Positions 34,941 through 43,129 of a stretch of DNA of 64,000 nt are shown here, piece by piece (the first letter of the stretch is position 1; the number at the start of each line of letters is the position of its first letter). The DNA comes from Chitinophagales bacterium (lineage in GTDB: Bacteria; Bacteroidota; Bacteroidia; Chitinophagales; UBA10324). The stretch lies in NCBI GenBank assembly GCA_025056305.1, contig JANWWJ010000043.1:1-64000 (forward strand). Direction: 5' to 3'. The notes under the pieces were generated by a model. It did no database searches. It was not told the origin of the DNA and worked only from the letters and a program-made list of their open reading frames with translations. Made by a program: the position numbers and the translations under genes.

Positions 34941-34948
34941 CAAATATA
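34941..34948 (-). promoter_or_regulatory. TAnnTTTG box upstream of glyS
   Basis: On the minus strand the sequence reads TATATTTG, an exact match to the Bacteroidota -7 element, 17 bases before the glyS ATG. It is back to back with the box for the divergent DUF3109 gene at 34984-34991. Confidence 0.45.
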
Positions 34949-34983
34949 GCGAGCAATGTGAGGGCCGCTTGGTTGCTCTACCC

Positions 34984-34991
34984 TACTTTCG
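34984..34991 (+). promoter_or_regulatory. TAnnTTCG box five bases before the DUF3109 gene
   Basis: TACTTTCG ends five bases before the ATG at 34997, implying a transcript with almost no 5' leader. No good -33 element is visible. Confidence 0.4.
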
Positions 34992-34996
34992 CGGGC

Positions 34997-35671
34997 ATGA
35001 TTATCATTGATCGCACCATCATTTCCGATGAGGTCGTGGAAAAACCTTTTGCTTGCAACGTGCTTGCGTGTAAAGGGGCTTGCTGTGTCGAAGGCGACGG
35101 TGGTGCTCCCCTGACATGGGAGGAAGCTACCGTCTTGGAAAAACTTATCGATCTTATTATTCCTTATTTGTCAGATCCAGGCCGCAAGGCCATTCAGCGT
35201 TATGGCCCTTGGCGTTGGGACAGCAACGGACAGCTGGCCACCCCTTTACAAAACGGTAAAGACGCCTGCGCCTATGCCGTCACTGACAATGGCATAACGC
35301 GTTGCGCCATTCAATCCGCATGGCAGCAGGGGGCATGGCAAAACACACCTGAAGCAACTTTTTCCAAACCCTTGTCATGTCATCTGTATCCTGTGCGTAT
35401 AACCCAATACGAAAATTTTGACGCCGTCAATTACCACCAATGGGACCTATGCGCCCCGGCCTGTGCTGCAGGTCATCGTCAGGGCATACGTGTTTTTGAA
35501 TTTGTTCAAGAGGCCCTCATCCGTCGCTTCGGCCAACCGTGGTTTGAACAACTCAAAGCAGCCGCTGCATACATGAACTCTTCCAAGCCATCCGGCTGCT
35601 GTGCGCAAGATCGTGTTAACGGTCAGCAGTCTGCACCAAACTGCGCCGAGGTGCTGAGCCAGCAACCGTGA
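34997..35671 (+). CDS. DUF3109-family cysteine-rich protein
   Basis: A 224-residue cytoplasmic protein of the DUF3109 family, related to YkgJ-type metal-binding proteins. Cysteines cluster in ACNVLACKGACCVEGDGG near residues 20-33, then KDACAYAV, TRCAIQ, LSCHLYPVRI and LCAPACAAG, enough to bind zinc or an iron-sulfur cluster (inference). The function is unknown. The start is the ATG at 34997; the frame opens further upstream at 34958 without family match. Its 3' end overlaps the convergent membrane-protein gene by 56 bases, an unusually long overlap for this region. Confidence 0.82.
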   Translation: MIIIDRTIISDEVVEKPFACNVLACKGACCVEGDGGAPLTWEEATVLEKLIDLIIPYLSDPGRKAIQRYGPWRWDSNGQLATPLQNGKDACAYAVTDNGITRCAIQSAWQQGAWQNTPEATFSKPLSCHLYPVRITQYENFDAVNYHQWDLCAPACAAGHRQGIRVFEFVQEALIRRFGQPWFEQLKAAAAYMNSSKPSGCCAQDRVNGQQSAPNCAEVLSQQP

Positions 35672-36104
35672 CGAAGATAGCCAACGAAACAATTACCACG
35701 TTTTTAATAATATATTGTCCTATCATATTTGGAATCAGGAATGCCTTCCAAGTCAGTTTAGGTGCCAACAGCAAAGGTGCAAAGGTGGTCACCACATGCG
35801 GAATGAGGAGATACAATACCCAACGTTCTCGACCGGGAACCAAAAAAAGCACCCCGATCAGGCATTCGTACGCGCCAAATAAAAAAACGTACAGCTCCCA
35901 TGGAATAAACCATGCTGTATGTTCGTGAATGGTATGAATGACCCCAATGCTGGGACTTAATTCCATCATTTTCAGAGTACCAAACCAGAAAAACACTGCG
36001 AAAAAAGCGATCCGTGCCAAGGGCAAACTGATGCGATGCAGCCAGGAGAACAATTTATCTTCCTGCTGAATTCGAAAACGATTGATGTCTTTTAATATGC
36101 CCAT
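35616..36104 (-). CDS. Small DoxX-like membrane protein
   Basis: A 162-residue protein with about four transmembrane segments: LARIAFFAVFFWFGTLKMM, WELYVFLFGAYECLIGVLFLVP, VLYLLIPHVVTTFAPLLLAP and IIKNVVIVSLAIFVTVA. The FFWFGTLK and YECLIGVLFL signatures resemble the DoxX/DUF417 group of small quinone-associated or stress-related membrane proteins. Function is unknown. It lies 18 bases downstream of the alpha/beta hydrolase gene on the same strand, so the two probably form an operon, and its 3' end overlaps the convergent DUF3109 gene. Confidence 0.65.
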   Translation of the reverse strand: MGILKDINRFRIQQEDKLFSWLHRISLPLARIAFFAVFFWFGTLKMMELSPSIGVIHTIHEHTAWFIPWELYVFLFGAYECLIGVLFLVPGRERWVLYLLIPHVVTTFAPLLLAPKLTWKAFLIPNMIGQYIIKNVVIVSLAIFVTVAGSAPRRSLVQTADR

Positions 36105-36122
36105 AGCAGCAAGGTTGGCAGT

Positions 36123-37022
36123 TCACCTCCACGGCAGCAGCGGCACTGCCACGGGGGGCACTGATGCCGCCAGCGGCTCTGTGTTCAGGATAAAACGCAC
36201 CGACTGATCCACGACGTCTGCAAGCATTGCCGGCAGATGCTCTTCGGTCCATGGATGGCGTGCACCGAAGGTATGATCGGCATGTTGGAGAATTTCAACA
36301 CGTACGAATTTCGGATTGAAGGAACCAATCGCTTCGGCGTGTGAAACCGGCACGCTCTGGTCCTCGCGACCGTGAATAACCAACACCGGCTTATGAAGGC
36401 GCCCAACCGCAGTAGCTACGTCCAGTTCAGCTCGATAGCGCTGTAAGGTCTCCCAGTATTGATAATACATCGGCATCATTTGCCCGGTTCTTTGGTTGCG
36501 TTCGTAACGCACCCCTTGTTGTTTCCACACTTCCAGCTCCTGTGCAGAGAATAAAGTCCCAAATCCTTTCACTGCAGCCCACGTTACAACGCATCTGATC
36601 CGCGGTTCACGTTCTGCAAACAATAGAGCTAAAGCTCCACCCCGACTATGACCCACCACGGCAAAAGGAATTTGTTCCGCAACAGCTCCACTCCAGCTTT
36701 TTGCCTGTTTACACACAAAATGCATCACGGCCTCTGCATCGCTCAACTCCAACATGGGATTGTTTCGGCCAAAGGCATCCAAGTCAGCAAACTCTGTTGG
36801 CTGCTCTGGTGTGGTACCGTTGTGTGAGAAGTTGAACTTGACAAACATGCATCCTGCCTGCTGGAACGCACGTGCTACCAGATGAAAGGGGCCCCAGTCT
36901 TTAAATCCCTTAAATCCATGGAAAAACAATACGATGGCCGACGGCGCGTGCGGCGGTGCGTACACATCAACAAGCAAAGGCCTGCCTGCAGCACCGGAAA
37001 TTCGAACGTTGTGCAATACCAT
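36123..37022 (-). CDS. Alpha/beta hydrolase (dienelactone hydrolase/peptidase-like)
   Basis: A 299-residue serine hydrolase without signal peptide. The oxyanion region is FFHGFKGFKDWG, the nucleophile is Ser126 in VVGHSRGGALALLF, the acid lies in IHGREDQSVP and the catalytic His in LQHADHTFGARHPW. The order and spacing match a full catalytic triad. The natural substrate is unknown; relatives cleave esters or small peptides. Divergent from the polyprenyl synthase gene, with the starts 83 bases apart, and followed closely by the small membrane protein. Confidence 0.85.
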   Translation of the reverse strand: MVLHNVRISGAAGRPLLVDVYAPPHAPSAIVLFFHGFKGFKDWGPFHLVARAFQQAGCMFVKFNFSHNGTTPEQPTEFADLDAFGRNNPMLELSDAEAVMHFVCKQAKSWSGAVAEQIPFAVVGHSRGGALALLFAEREPRIRCVVTWAAVKGFGTLFSAQELEVWKQQGVRYERNQRTGQMMPMYYQYWETLQRYRAELDVATAVGRLHKPVLVIHGREDQSVPVSHAEAIGSFNPKFVRVEILQHADHTFGARHPWTEEHLPAMLADVVDQSVRFILNTEPLAASVPPVAVPLLPWR

Positions 37023-37090
37023 TCGGCCGCAAAGCTAACCCTTACACAAGCATCGCCACGTCATGGTCTTTAGTACCGGCGTTTTTCATC

Positions 37091-37098
37091 TATTTTCA
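37091..37098 (+). promoter_or_regulatory. TAnnTTCA box seven bases before the polyprenyl synthase gene
   Basis: TATTTTCA ends seven bases before the ATG at 37106. The position again implies a very short or absent leader. The last base departs from TAnnTTTG. Confidence 0.35.
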
Positions 37099-37105
37099 CC
37101 AACAC

Positions 37106-38077
37106 ATGATCACATTAGAAGCGCTGCGCGCCCCCATAGCTGCAGAGCTCCGGCAGTTCAACCAGCGTTTTCGCGATGCCATGCGAAGCTCCGTTCCCTT
37201 GCTGGACGCCATCACCAGCTACATCGTCAAAACGAAAGGCAAACAGGTGCGTCCTATGTTTGTGCTGCTCTCGGCACGCACGGCCGGCAACATCACCGAG
37301 GCCACCTATCATGCCGCCGCTCTGATAGAGTTGCTTCACACAGCTACCCTTGTTCACGACGATGTCGTGGACGACGCTTCCCTGCGAAGGGGTTTTTTTT
37401 CGATCAATGCCCTATGGAAAAACAAGGCTGCCGTCTTGGTAGGTGATTATCTGCTGGCGCGCGGATTGCTGCTCAGCATCGAACATCAACAATACCAGCT
37501 GTTGCAACTGGTAAGTGAGGCAGTACGTGAAATGAGCGAAGGTGAATTGCTGCAAATGGAAAAAGCCCGAAACCTTTCCCTCAGTGAATCGGATTATTAC
37601 CAGATCATCAGCAAAAAGACAGCGTCTTTGATCGCGGCTGCCTGCGCCAGTGGGGCTGCCTCGGCCAATGCTGCTGATGAGGCCGTATTACAAATGAAGC
37701 ATTTTGGCTATGCCGCCGGCATGGCTTTTCAAATGAAAGACGACTTGCTGGACTTTACCGCTGCCAAGAGTGGAAAACAAGCCGGAGCCGACTTACGAGA
37801 AAAAAAAATTACGCTGCCCTTGCTTATTGCTCTACAGAGAGCTTCCCCATCGCAACGCCGACGTATTAAAATAATTGTGCATGAATATCCTAATGATAAA
37901 AATGCCTTGGGGGAACTTATGCAACTCTTCTCCGGGCTTGGTGCTATAGAATACACCCAAAACAAAATGGAAGAATTTCGAAAACAGGCCCTTCTTCATT
38001 TAAACTATTTTCCCCCTTCCCCTTTCCGGGAAGCCTTGGCAGGTTTGGTTGATTTTACCATTCATCGCAATTATTGA
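37106..38077 (+). CDS. Polyprenyl diphosphate synthase
   Basis: A 323-residue trans-prenyltransferase that lengthens farnesyl-type diphosphates with isopentenyl diphosphate, making the chain for menaquinone or undecaprenyl carriers. The first aspartate-rich motif is HDDVVDDASLRRG (Asp85, Asp86, Asp89) and the second is FQMKDDLLDFTA; the KGKQVRP substrate-binding stretch is at ~44-50. It is probably the octaprenyl/heptaprenyl type used for menaquinone tails, but chain length cannot be read with certainty. The ATG at 37106 is chosen over upstream in-frame codons inside the divergent promoter region. Confidence 0.92.
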   Translation: MITLEALRAPIAAELRQFNQRFRDAMRSSVPLLDAITSYIVKTKGKQVRPMFVLLSARTAGNITEATYHAAALIELLHTATLVHDDVVDDASLRRGFFSINALWKNKAAVLVGDYLLARGLLLSIEHQQYQLLQLVSEAVREMSEGELLQMEKARNLSLSESDYYQIISKKTASLIAAACASGAASANAADEAVLQMKHFGYAAGMAFQMKDDLLDFTAAKSGKQAGADLREKKITLPLLIALQRASPSQRRRIKIIVHEYPNDKNALGELMQLFSGLGAIEYTQNKMEEFRKQALLHLNYFPPSPFREALAGLVDFTIHRNY

Positions 38078-38147
38078 GGCCCAGGCATCAGGCGGCCCAA
38101 CTAAGTTTTCCACAGCTTGCGCGAGCCAATACTTGCGTAACCATTCC

Positions 38148-38164
38148 TTAACATTACGTTAATA
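38148..38164 (+). promoter_or_regulatory. 11-base-period direct repeat upstream of the TonB receptor gene
   Basis: TTAACA (38148-38153) and TTAATA (38159-38164) are separated by five bases, an 11-base period. A matching pair occurs upstream of the beta-helix gene (41073-41089). Such direct repeats are typical binding sites for OmpR/PhoB-type response regulators. The identity of the regulator is inference. Confidence 0.4.
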
Positions 38165-38200
38165 CGTTGGTCAAAGCTTAACTAGTGCTTTGCGACGGAC

Positions 38201-41035
38201 ATGAACTACTTGCCAAGTTCTTTTCGACTCATCAGCCTTTTTGTATTTCTGTTTTTCCAACAAGCCCAAGCCCAATTTGGACATATCACCGGCATTGTCA
38301 CAGATGGCCAATTGAATGAGGTCCTGACAGGTGCTACCGTGTTTTTGGAGAACGACCGCAGCCGTGGTGCCATAACTGATGTGGATGGCCTTTTTACCAT
38401 CCGAAATGTTCCCGTTGGCATGCACAACCTCGTCGTTCAATATGTTTCATACCAAACTAAAGTTATCGAACAAGTTTACGTTGCTGAAGAAAAAACAACT
38501 GAGGTTCAGGTGGTTCTGCTTCCGATGGCGAAAGATCTGGAAGAGGTGGTGGTACGTTCAGAATTGAAAAAAGAATCGATCAATGCCTTATTGATCTTAC
38601 AGAAAAATTCTACATTGGTTCAGGATGGTATCTCCAGCGATCTAATCCGCCGCTCACCTGATAAAAACGCTGCCGAAGCCATGAAGCGGGTCAGCGGCGT
38701 TTCCTTGGCTGAGAGCAAATTCGCCATCATTCGTGGCCTCAGCGATCGTTACAACCTCGCTTTAATTAATGGAACTCCTTTGCCCAGTACCGAAGCCGAT
38801 CGCAAAAACTTCACCTTCGATCTGATTCCTTCCAACCTGATCGACAACATCATTGTGTACAAGACCGCCCAACCCGATTTACCTGGAGATTTTGCCGGTG
38901 GTGTCATACAGGTGAACACCCGCGATATTCCTGATCGGAAATTTTTCAACCTTTCCCTATCCAGCGGCTTTAATTCGATATCCACGTTCCGCCCATGGTA
39001 TGACTACCAAGGAGGCAAACTGGATTTCCTGGGGCTCGACGATGGCTCGCGTGCTCTGCCTTCTGACTTTCCTCCCACTGAAATTGTTCAGCAAGCCTTA
39101 ACTGAAGACATCATTGCATATTCCCAAATGTTGCCTAATAATTGGGCATTGTTTCGTCACCCATCTATGATGCCTAACTACAGCGGTCAATTTTCGGCCG
39201 GCATGGGCAATCCACAGTTCGGCGGCATCATATCGATAACCTACAATCGCTCCCAACGCTTTAATCAAAATATCCGACAGGATTTCGATTTCTTAGAAAC
39301 CAACCCAAAGTTCCGCTATCTGGATTCGGCATATGCTACAAGTGTACTGGCAGGGGCCTTATTCAACATTGGCTGGCGAATCTCTGCAATGGATAAGATC
39401 ACATTCAAAAATTCATATACCATCAACTCCAGCGATCTTACCACGGTACGCGGAGGCCAAAATATCGAGCAACAGTTCGATGTTCGCAACTACGCATACG
39501 AGTTTGTCTCCAATCAGCTTTACAACTCACAACTTTTGGGAGAACATGCTTTGTTCAAGTCGCGCTTAAGAATACAGTGGTACGGCGCTTACAGCCTGAC
39601 GCGGAGAGATCAGCCCGACTTCCGCAAGCTGTATTACAACCGCAACAGCGGTTCCGCCGATCCGTTTCTGGCCTACATTCCGGTTGGGTCTGCCTCGCCA
39701 AATCTGGCCGGCAAGTTCTATGCTTATCTCCAAGAAGACGCTTATTCCGGTGAGGTAAAACTTACCTACCACTTTAATGTGCAGGAACGCAAGAATGCGC
39801 TACGAACAGGCCTTTTTTATCAGCATCGAAACCGTGTCTTCGATGCTCGGGTGTTAGGTTATACCATAACGAATTTTATTAAATTTTATACCGAAAATGA
39901 AGATCCCAATGCCATTCTCAGCTCTGCCCCCGGCGATTTGTTCCAATCAAATCACATCGGCGAAGCTGGCTTCAGCATCGATGAAATAACCAACCCCTCT
40001 GATCACTACGAAGGGCAAAGCAACCTGACGGCCACCTACCTCATGATGGACCAGCAAGCATTGCCGTGGTTGCGGTTAATTTACGGTGCCCGTTTGGAAT
40101 TTTTTCACCAGCGTTTGCAGTCATTTGATTATACCAACCGCCCGGTCGACGTTAATACCTATTCGCGCGACATCGGCAATCTGCCCTTTGATCTGTTGCC
40201 CTCCATCAATGCCATCTTCAAGGTTACGGAAAATGCCAACCTGCGTGCTGCCTTTTCGAAAACTGCCGTACGTCCTGAATTCCGTGAACTGGCACCCTTT
40301 TCCTTTTACGATTTCAGCACCACTTCGGTCATCATAGGTAATGACACATTGGCGCGCAGCAACATTTACAACTACGACCTTCGCTTTGAGGTCTTTCCCG
40401 GTTCAGGGCAAGTTTTTTCCATAGGTGCTTTTTATAAAAAGTTTCATGAGCCCATAGAACAAACGATTGACTTCATTAGCAGCGGGGGCTACATCCGCTC
40501 CTACCGCAATGTGACGTCGGCGCGCAATTACGGCATGGAGGTGGATGCCCGCAAACAGCTCAGTTTCCTCAGCCACTGGTGGCACCAAATGGAAAACATC
40601 GTGCTTCAGCTCAACGCTGCATGGATACGATCTGTTGCCGATGTATCGCTCATTGCAAACGCTGCCGATAGCACCCGCAGCCTCCAGGGGCAATCGCCCT
40701 ACATCATTAACCTGGGCATTTCCTACATGGAGCCCACGAGCGAAACCAGTGTCACTTTATTGTTCAATCAAATCGGCCGACGCATCATGTTTGTCGGATC
40801 GAGTGAGTACATGGACATTTACGAACACAGCCGCCCCCTTGTAGATCTTCAGCTTTCCCGACGCATCATTACCCATGGTACCCTTCGGCTCAACATTCAT
40901 GACCTGCTGGCTCGTGACGGCATCCTGTATCAAGACGTAAACGATGACGGCCGGTTCCGTCCGGATGACGACAAAGAAATTGTTCGTTCCAAAACAGGAA
41001 CCGTAATTTCTTTGGGCTTTTCCTACAGCTTTTAA
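38201..41035 (+). CDS. TonB-dependent outer-membrane receptor with carboxypeptidase-regulatory-like domain
   Basis: A 944-residue outer-membrane protein. A signal peptide (LISLFVFLFFQQAQAQ) is followed by a carboxypeptidase-regulatory-like domain at ~27-112 (ITGIVTDGQLNEVLTGATVFL...DVDGLFTI). A plug domain follows at ~115-270 (RRSPDKNAAEAMKRVSGVSLAE, FAIIRGLSDRYNLALINGTPLPS, DFAGGVIQVNTRD), then a beta-barrel ending in the terminal phenylalanine FSYSF. It would import a large or scarce nutrient using TonB/ExbBD energy. There is no SusD partner; instead a T9SS-exported beta-helix protein follows 111 bases downstream and shares an upstream direct repeat. The substrate is unknown. Confidence 0.9.
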   Translation: MNYLPSSFRLISLFVFLFFQQAQAQFGHITGIVTDGQLNEVLTGATVFLENDRSRGAITDVDGLFTIRNVPVGMHNLVVQYVSYQTKVIEQVYVAEEKTTEVQVVLLPMAKDLEEVVVRSELKKESINALLILQKNSTLVQDGISSDLIRRSPDKNAAEAMKRVSGVSLAESKFAIIRGLSDRYNLALINGTPLPSTEADRKNFTFDLIPSNLIDNIIVYKTAQPDLPGDFAGGVIQVNTRDIPDRKFFNLSLSSGFNSISTFRPWYDYQGGKLDFLGLDDGSRALPSDFPPTEIVQQALTEDIIAYSQMLPNNWALFRHPSMMPNYSGQFSAGMGNPQFGGIISITYNRSQRFNQNIRQDFDFLETNPKFRYLDSAYATSVLAGALFNIGWRISAMDKITFKNSYTINSSDLTTVRGGQNIEQQFDVRNYAYEFVSNQLYNSQLLGEHALFKSRLRIQWYGAYSLTRRDQPDFRKLYYNRNSGSADPFLAYIPVGSASPNLAGKFYAYLQEDAYSGEVKLTYHFNVQERKNALRTGLFYQHRNRVFDARVLGYTITNFIKFYTENEDPNAILSSAPGDLFQSNHIGEAGFSIDEITNPSDHYEGQSNLTATYLMMDQQALPWLRLIYGARLEFFHQRLQSFDYTNRPVDVNTYSRDIGNLPFDLLPSINAIFKVTENANLRAAFSKTAVRPEFRELAPFSFYDFSTTSVIIGNDTLARSNIYNYDLRFEVFPGSGQVFSIGAFYKKFHEPIEQTIDFISSGGYIRSYRNVTSARNYGMEVDARKQLSFLSHWWHQMENIVLQLNAAWIRSVADVSLIANAADSTRSLQGQSPYIINLGISYMEPTSETSVTLLFNQIGRRIMFVGSSEYMDIYEHSRPLVDLQLSRRIITHGTLRLNIHDLLARDGILYQDVNDDGRFRPDDDKEIVRSKTGTVISLGFSYSF

Positions 41036-41072
41036 TAAGCCCTTAACTATTTGCAAATATTCAGCTTACAAT

Positions 41073-41089
41073 TTAACAAAGGTCTAACA
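41073..41089 (+). promoter_or_regulatory. 11-base-period direct repeat upstream of the beta-helix gene
   Basis: TTAACA (41073-41078) and CTAACA (41084-41089) repeat with an 11-base period, like the pair at 38148-38164. The site is 57 bases before the start codon, a position consistent with activation by a response regulator. Confidence 0.4.
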
Positions 41090-41145
41090 TTAAAGAAAGA
41101 TAAGGTTTACCTGAAAAATTTTGCTTTGGGTCAAAATACTGTCAC

Positions 41146-42744
41146 ATGAAAAAATTTTTTACTCTTTCAGCCTTGCTGGTGGCCTTTGTGCAAAGCCGTG
41201 CAGACGAGGTCATTTCCGGTTATATCACCCAAAACACCACCTTGACCAACGACAAAATCTGGCTGCTTCAGGGTTTTGTCTATGTAACCAACGGCGCCAC
41301 GCTTACCATTGAACCCGGCACCATCATAAAAGGCGATAAAGCCACTAAAGGTGCTCTCATCATCACGCGAGGGGCCAAACTCATTGCTAATGGCACTGCT
41401 CAGCAGCCTATCGTTTTCACCTCCAACGGACCGGTAGGATTCCGCAACTACGGTGATTGGGGCGGCATTATCTTATTGGGTCGCGCTTCTATTAACCAGC
41501 CCGGTGGAGAAGCCGTCATCGAAGGTGGTGTTGAAGACGGTCAAGGCAACGGTACCTATGGCGGTGGTCTTAATCCCGACGATAACGACAACAGCGGCAT
41601 CCTTCGGTACGTGCGCATCGAATTCTGCGGCATCGCTTTTCAGCCCAACAGTGAAATCAACGGCCTGACTTGCGGCGGCGTGGGGCGTGGCACTACTCTC
41701 GAATACATTCAGGTCAGCTTCTGCGGCGACGATGCCTTTGAATTCTTTGGCGGAACGGTCAACGCAAAATACCTGATTTCCTACCGCACCTTAGACGATG
41801 ACTTCGACACCGACAATGGTTACCGCGGCCTCATTCAATTTGCCTATGCCCTGCGTGACCCTGCCATCGCCGACGTCAGCGGCTCCAACGGCTTTGAATC
41901 CGACAACGACCCCACCGGTTCGCCCAACACCCCGTTTACTCAAACCGTTTTCAGCAACATAACTATTGCAGGCCCGCGTGCTACTTCCTCTACTTCCATC
42001 AATGGCAGTTACCGACGCGCCGCCCACCTGCGCCGCAATACCCGAACCAGCATTTACAACTCCGTCTTGATGGGCTTTCCTACAGGTATCATGATTGACG
42101 GCAGTGCCTGCGAAGCCAATGCCACCAACGACATCCTTCAGGTGCGCAACACTGTAATCAGCGGCTGCACCAACAATTTCGAAGTCGCCTCAGGCAGCAC
42201 TTTTGACATCAGCGGTTGGTTTAATAATGCCTCATATAATAACAAAACCTATTCTTCCAACACTGCGCTTGGATTAAAAGACCCCTTTAACTTGACCAAC
42301 CCCAACCCTTTGCCGTCCGACACCAGCCTGCTGCTCTCCGGTGCCGACTTTACCCATGCAGCTCTCAGCGATCCTTTCTTCACGCAAGTGACCTACCGCG
42401 GAGCCTTTGGCACCGTAAACTGGACCGAAGGCTGGGCTGAATGGAATCCTAATAACGTACCCTACACCGGCATTTCGGAGTCAGCCACATTTACCAATCT
42501 GAGGATCTTCCCCAACCCGGCTGCGCACTCAGCTGTGATTCAGTTCTCGCTGGCCACGCAGCTGCCGGTACACATCTTCATCACCGATTTGAGTGGCCGC
42601 CACATTACCGACGTGATTCATGAGACCATGGCTGGCGGCTCGCATCAAGCCATTATTGATTTGAGCCAATGGGCTCGAGGCAGCTACCTGGTAAAACTTA
42701 AAGCCGGTAATTCCTCCGCTATCCATAGGCTGAACGTGCTTTAG
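41146..42744 (+). CDS. T9SS-exported right-handed beta-helix protein
   Basis: A 532-residue exported protein. The signal peptide is MKKFFTLSALLVAFVQSRAD. The body, about residues 25-440, is rich in short strands of the parallel beta-helix kind (GATLTIEPGTIIKGDKATKG, GAKLIANGTAQQPIVFTS, NYGDWGGIILLG, YIQVSFCGDDAFEFFGG). A T9SS type A sorting domain closes the chain (LRIFPNPAAHSAVIQFSL...ARGSYLVKLKAG). No polysaccharide-lyase active site can be assigned. Proteins of this build often accompany a TonB receptor in Bacteroidota, which suggests that it captures or presents the substrate of the receptor upstream (inference). A strong terminator follows. Confidence 0.82.
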   Translation: MKKFFTLSALLVAFVQSRADEVISGYITQNTTLTNDKIWLLQGFVYVTNGATLTIEPGTIIKGDKATKGALIITRGAKLIANGTAQQPIVFTSNGPVGFRNYGDWGGIILLGRASINQPGGEAVIEGGVEDGQGNGTYGGGLNPDDNDNSGILRYVRIEFCGIAFQPNSEINGLTCGGVGRGTTLEYIQVSFCGDDAFEFFGGTVNAKYLISYRTLDDDFDTDNGYRGLIQFAYALRDPAIADVSGSNGFESDNDPTGSPNTPFTQTVFSNITIAGPRATSSTSINGSYRRAAHLRRNTRTSIYNSVLMGFPTGIMIDGSACEANATNDILQVRNTVISGCTNNFEVASGSTFDISGWFNNASYNNKTYSSNTALGLKDPFNLTNPNPLPSDTSLLLSGADFTHAALSDPFFTQVTYRGAFGTVNWTEGWAEWNPNNVPYTGISESATFTNLRIFPNPAAHSAVIQFSLATQLPVHIFITDLSGRHITDVIHETMAGGSHQAIIDLSQWARGSYLVKLKAGNSSAIHRLNVL

Positions 42745-42765
42745 AATTATTCAGCTGTGCTGTGC

Positions 42766-42800
42766 GAAAAAGGCGCCGCAGGGCGCCTTTTTCGTTTTTT
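42766..42800 (+). terminator. Strong intrinsic terminator
   Basis: GAAAAAGGCGCC (42766-42777) and GGCGCCTTTTTC (42782-42793) form a perfect 12-bp stem with the loop GCAG, followed by GTTTTTT. The A-run/T-run flanks make it potentially active on both strands. It lies 21 bases after the stop of the beta-helix gene and is the clearest terminator in the window. Confidence 0.9.
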
Positions 42801-43129
42801 CATGAGACCACAGCAGCGAGAGGAAGAAAGTTTGGTTCGCTCACCATCAGCCGCTGCTTCGCTTGGGGTGGATCACGGGCGTTTTACCGCCGAATATACG
42901 TGCACGGAACCCGCTTAAAAGATCTTGGCTTTTGATGCTGCGTTAAACGACAGTACGTAACTCATCAGAAAATCGCAACATCGATCCAAGCTATATGCTC
43001 GGTTGATTACGATTTATTATGAATCACATAATTAAATTCACTAAAACAACCGTAACCATCGGTTAGAAACACCTCCCGCTCAGTTGTTCTCCCCTCACCT
43101 CTGCTTTCGGCAGATGACACGCTTTCTTT
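42801..43129. other. Non-coding gap with no recognised feature
   Basis: About 330 bases between the terminator and the 3' end of the alpha-oxoamine synthase gene. I see no plausible reading frame, tRNA, rRNA or known small-RNA signature on either strand. The middle part (around 43010-43045) is AT-rich. Both flanking genes end here, so it is probably a convergent 3' spacer, although an uncharacterised RNA cannot be excluded. Confidence 0.5.

Noticed and set aside
42801-43129. Small RNA (SRP, 6S or RNase P) in the largest gap
   Set aside because: I looked for the conserved cores of these RNAs on both strands and found none.
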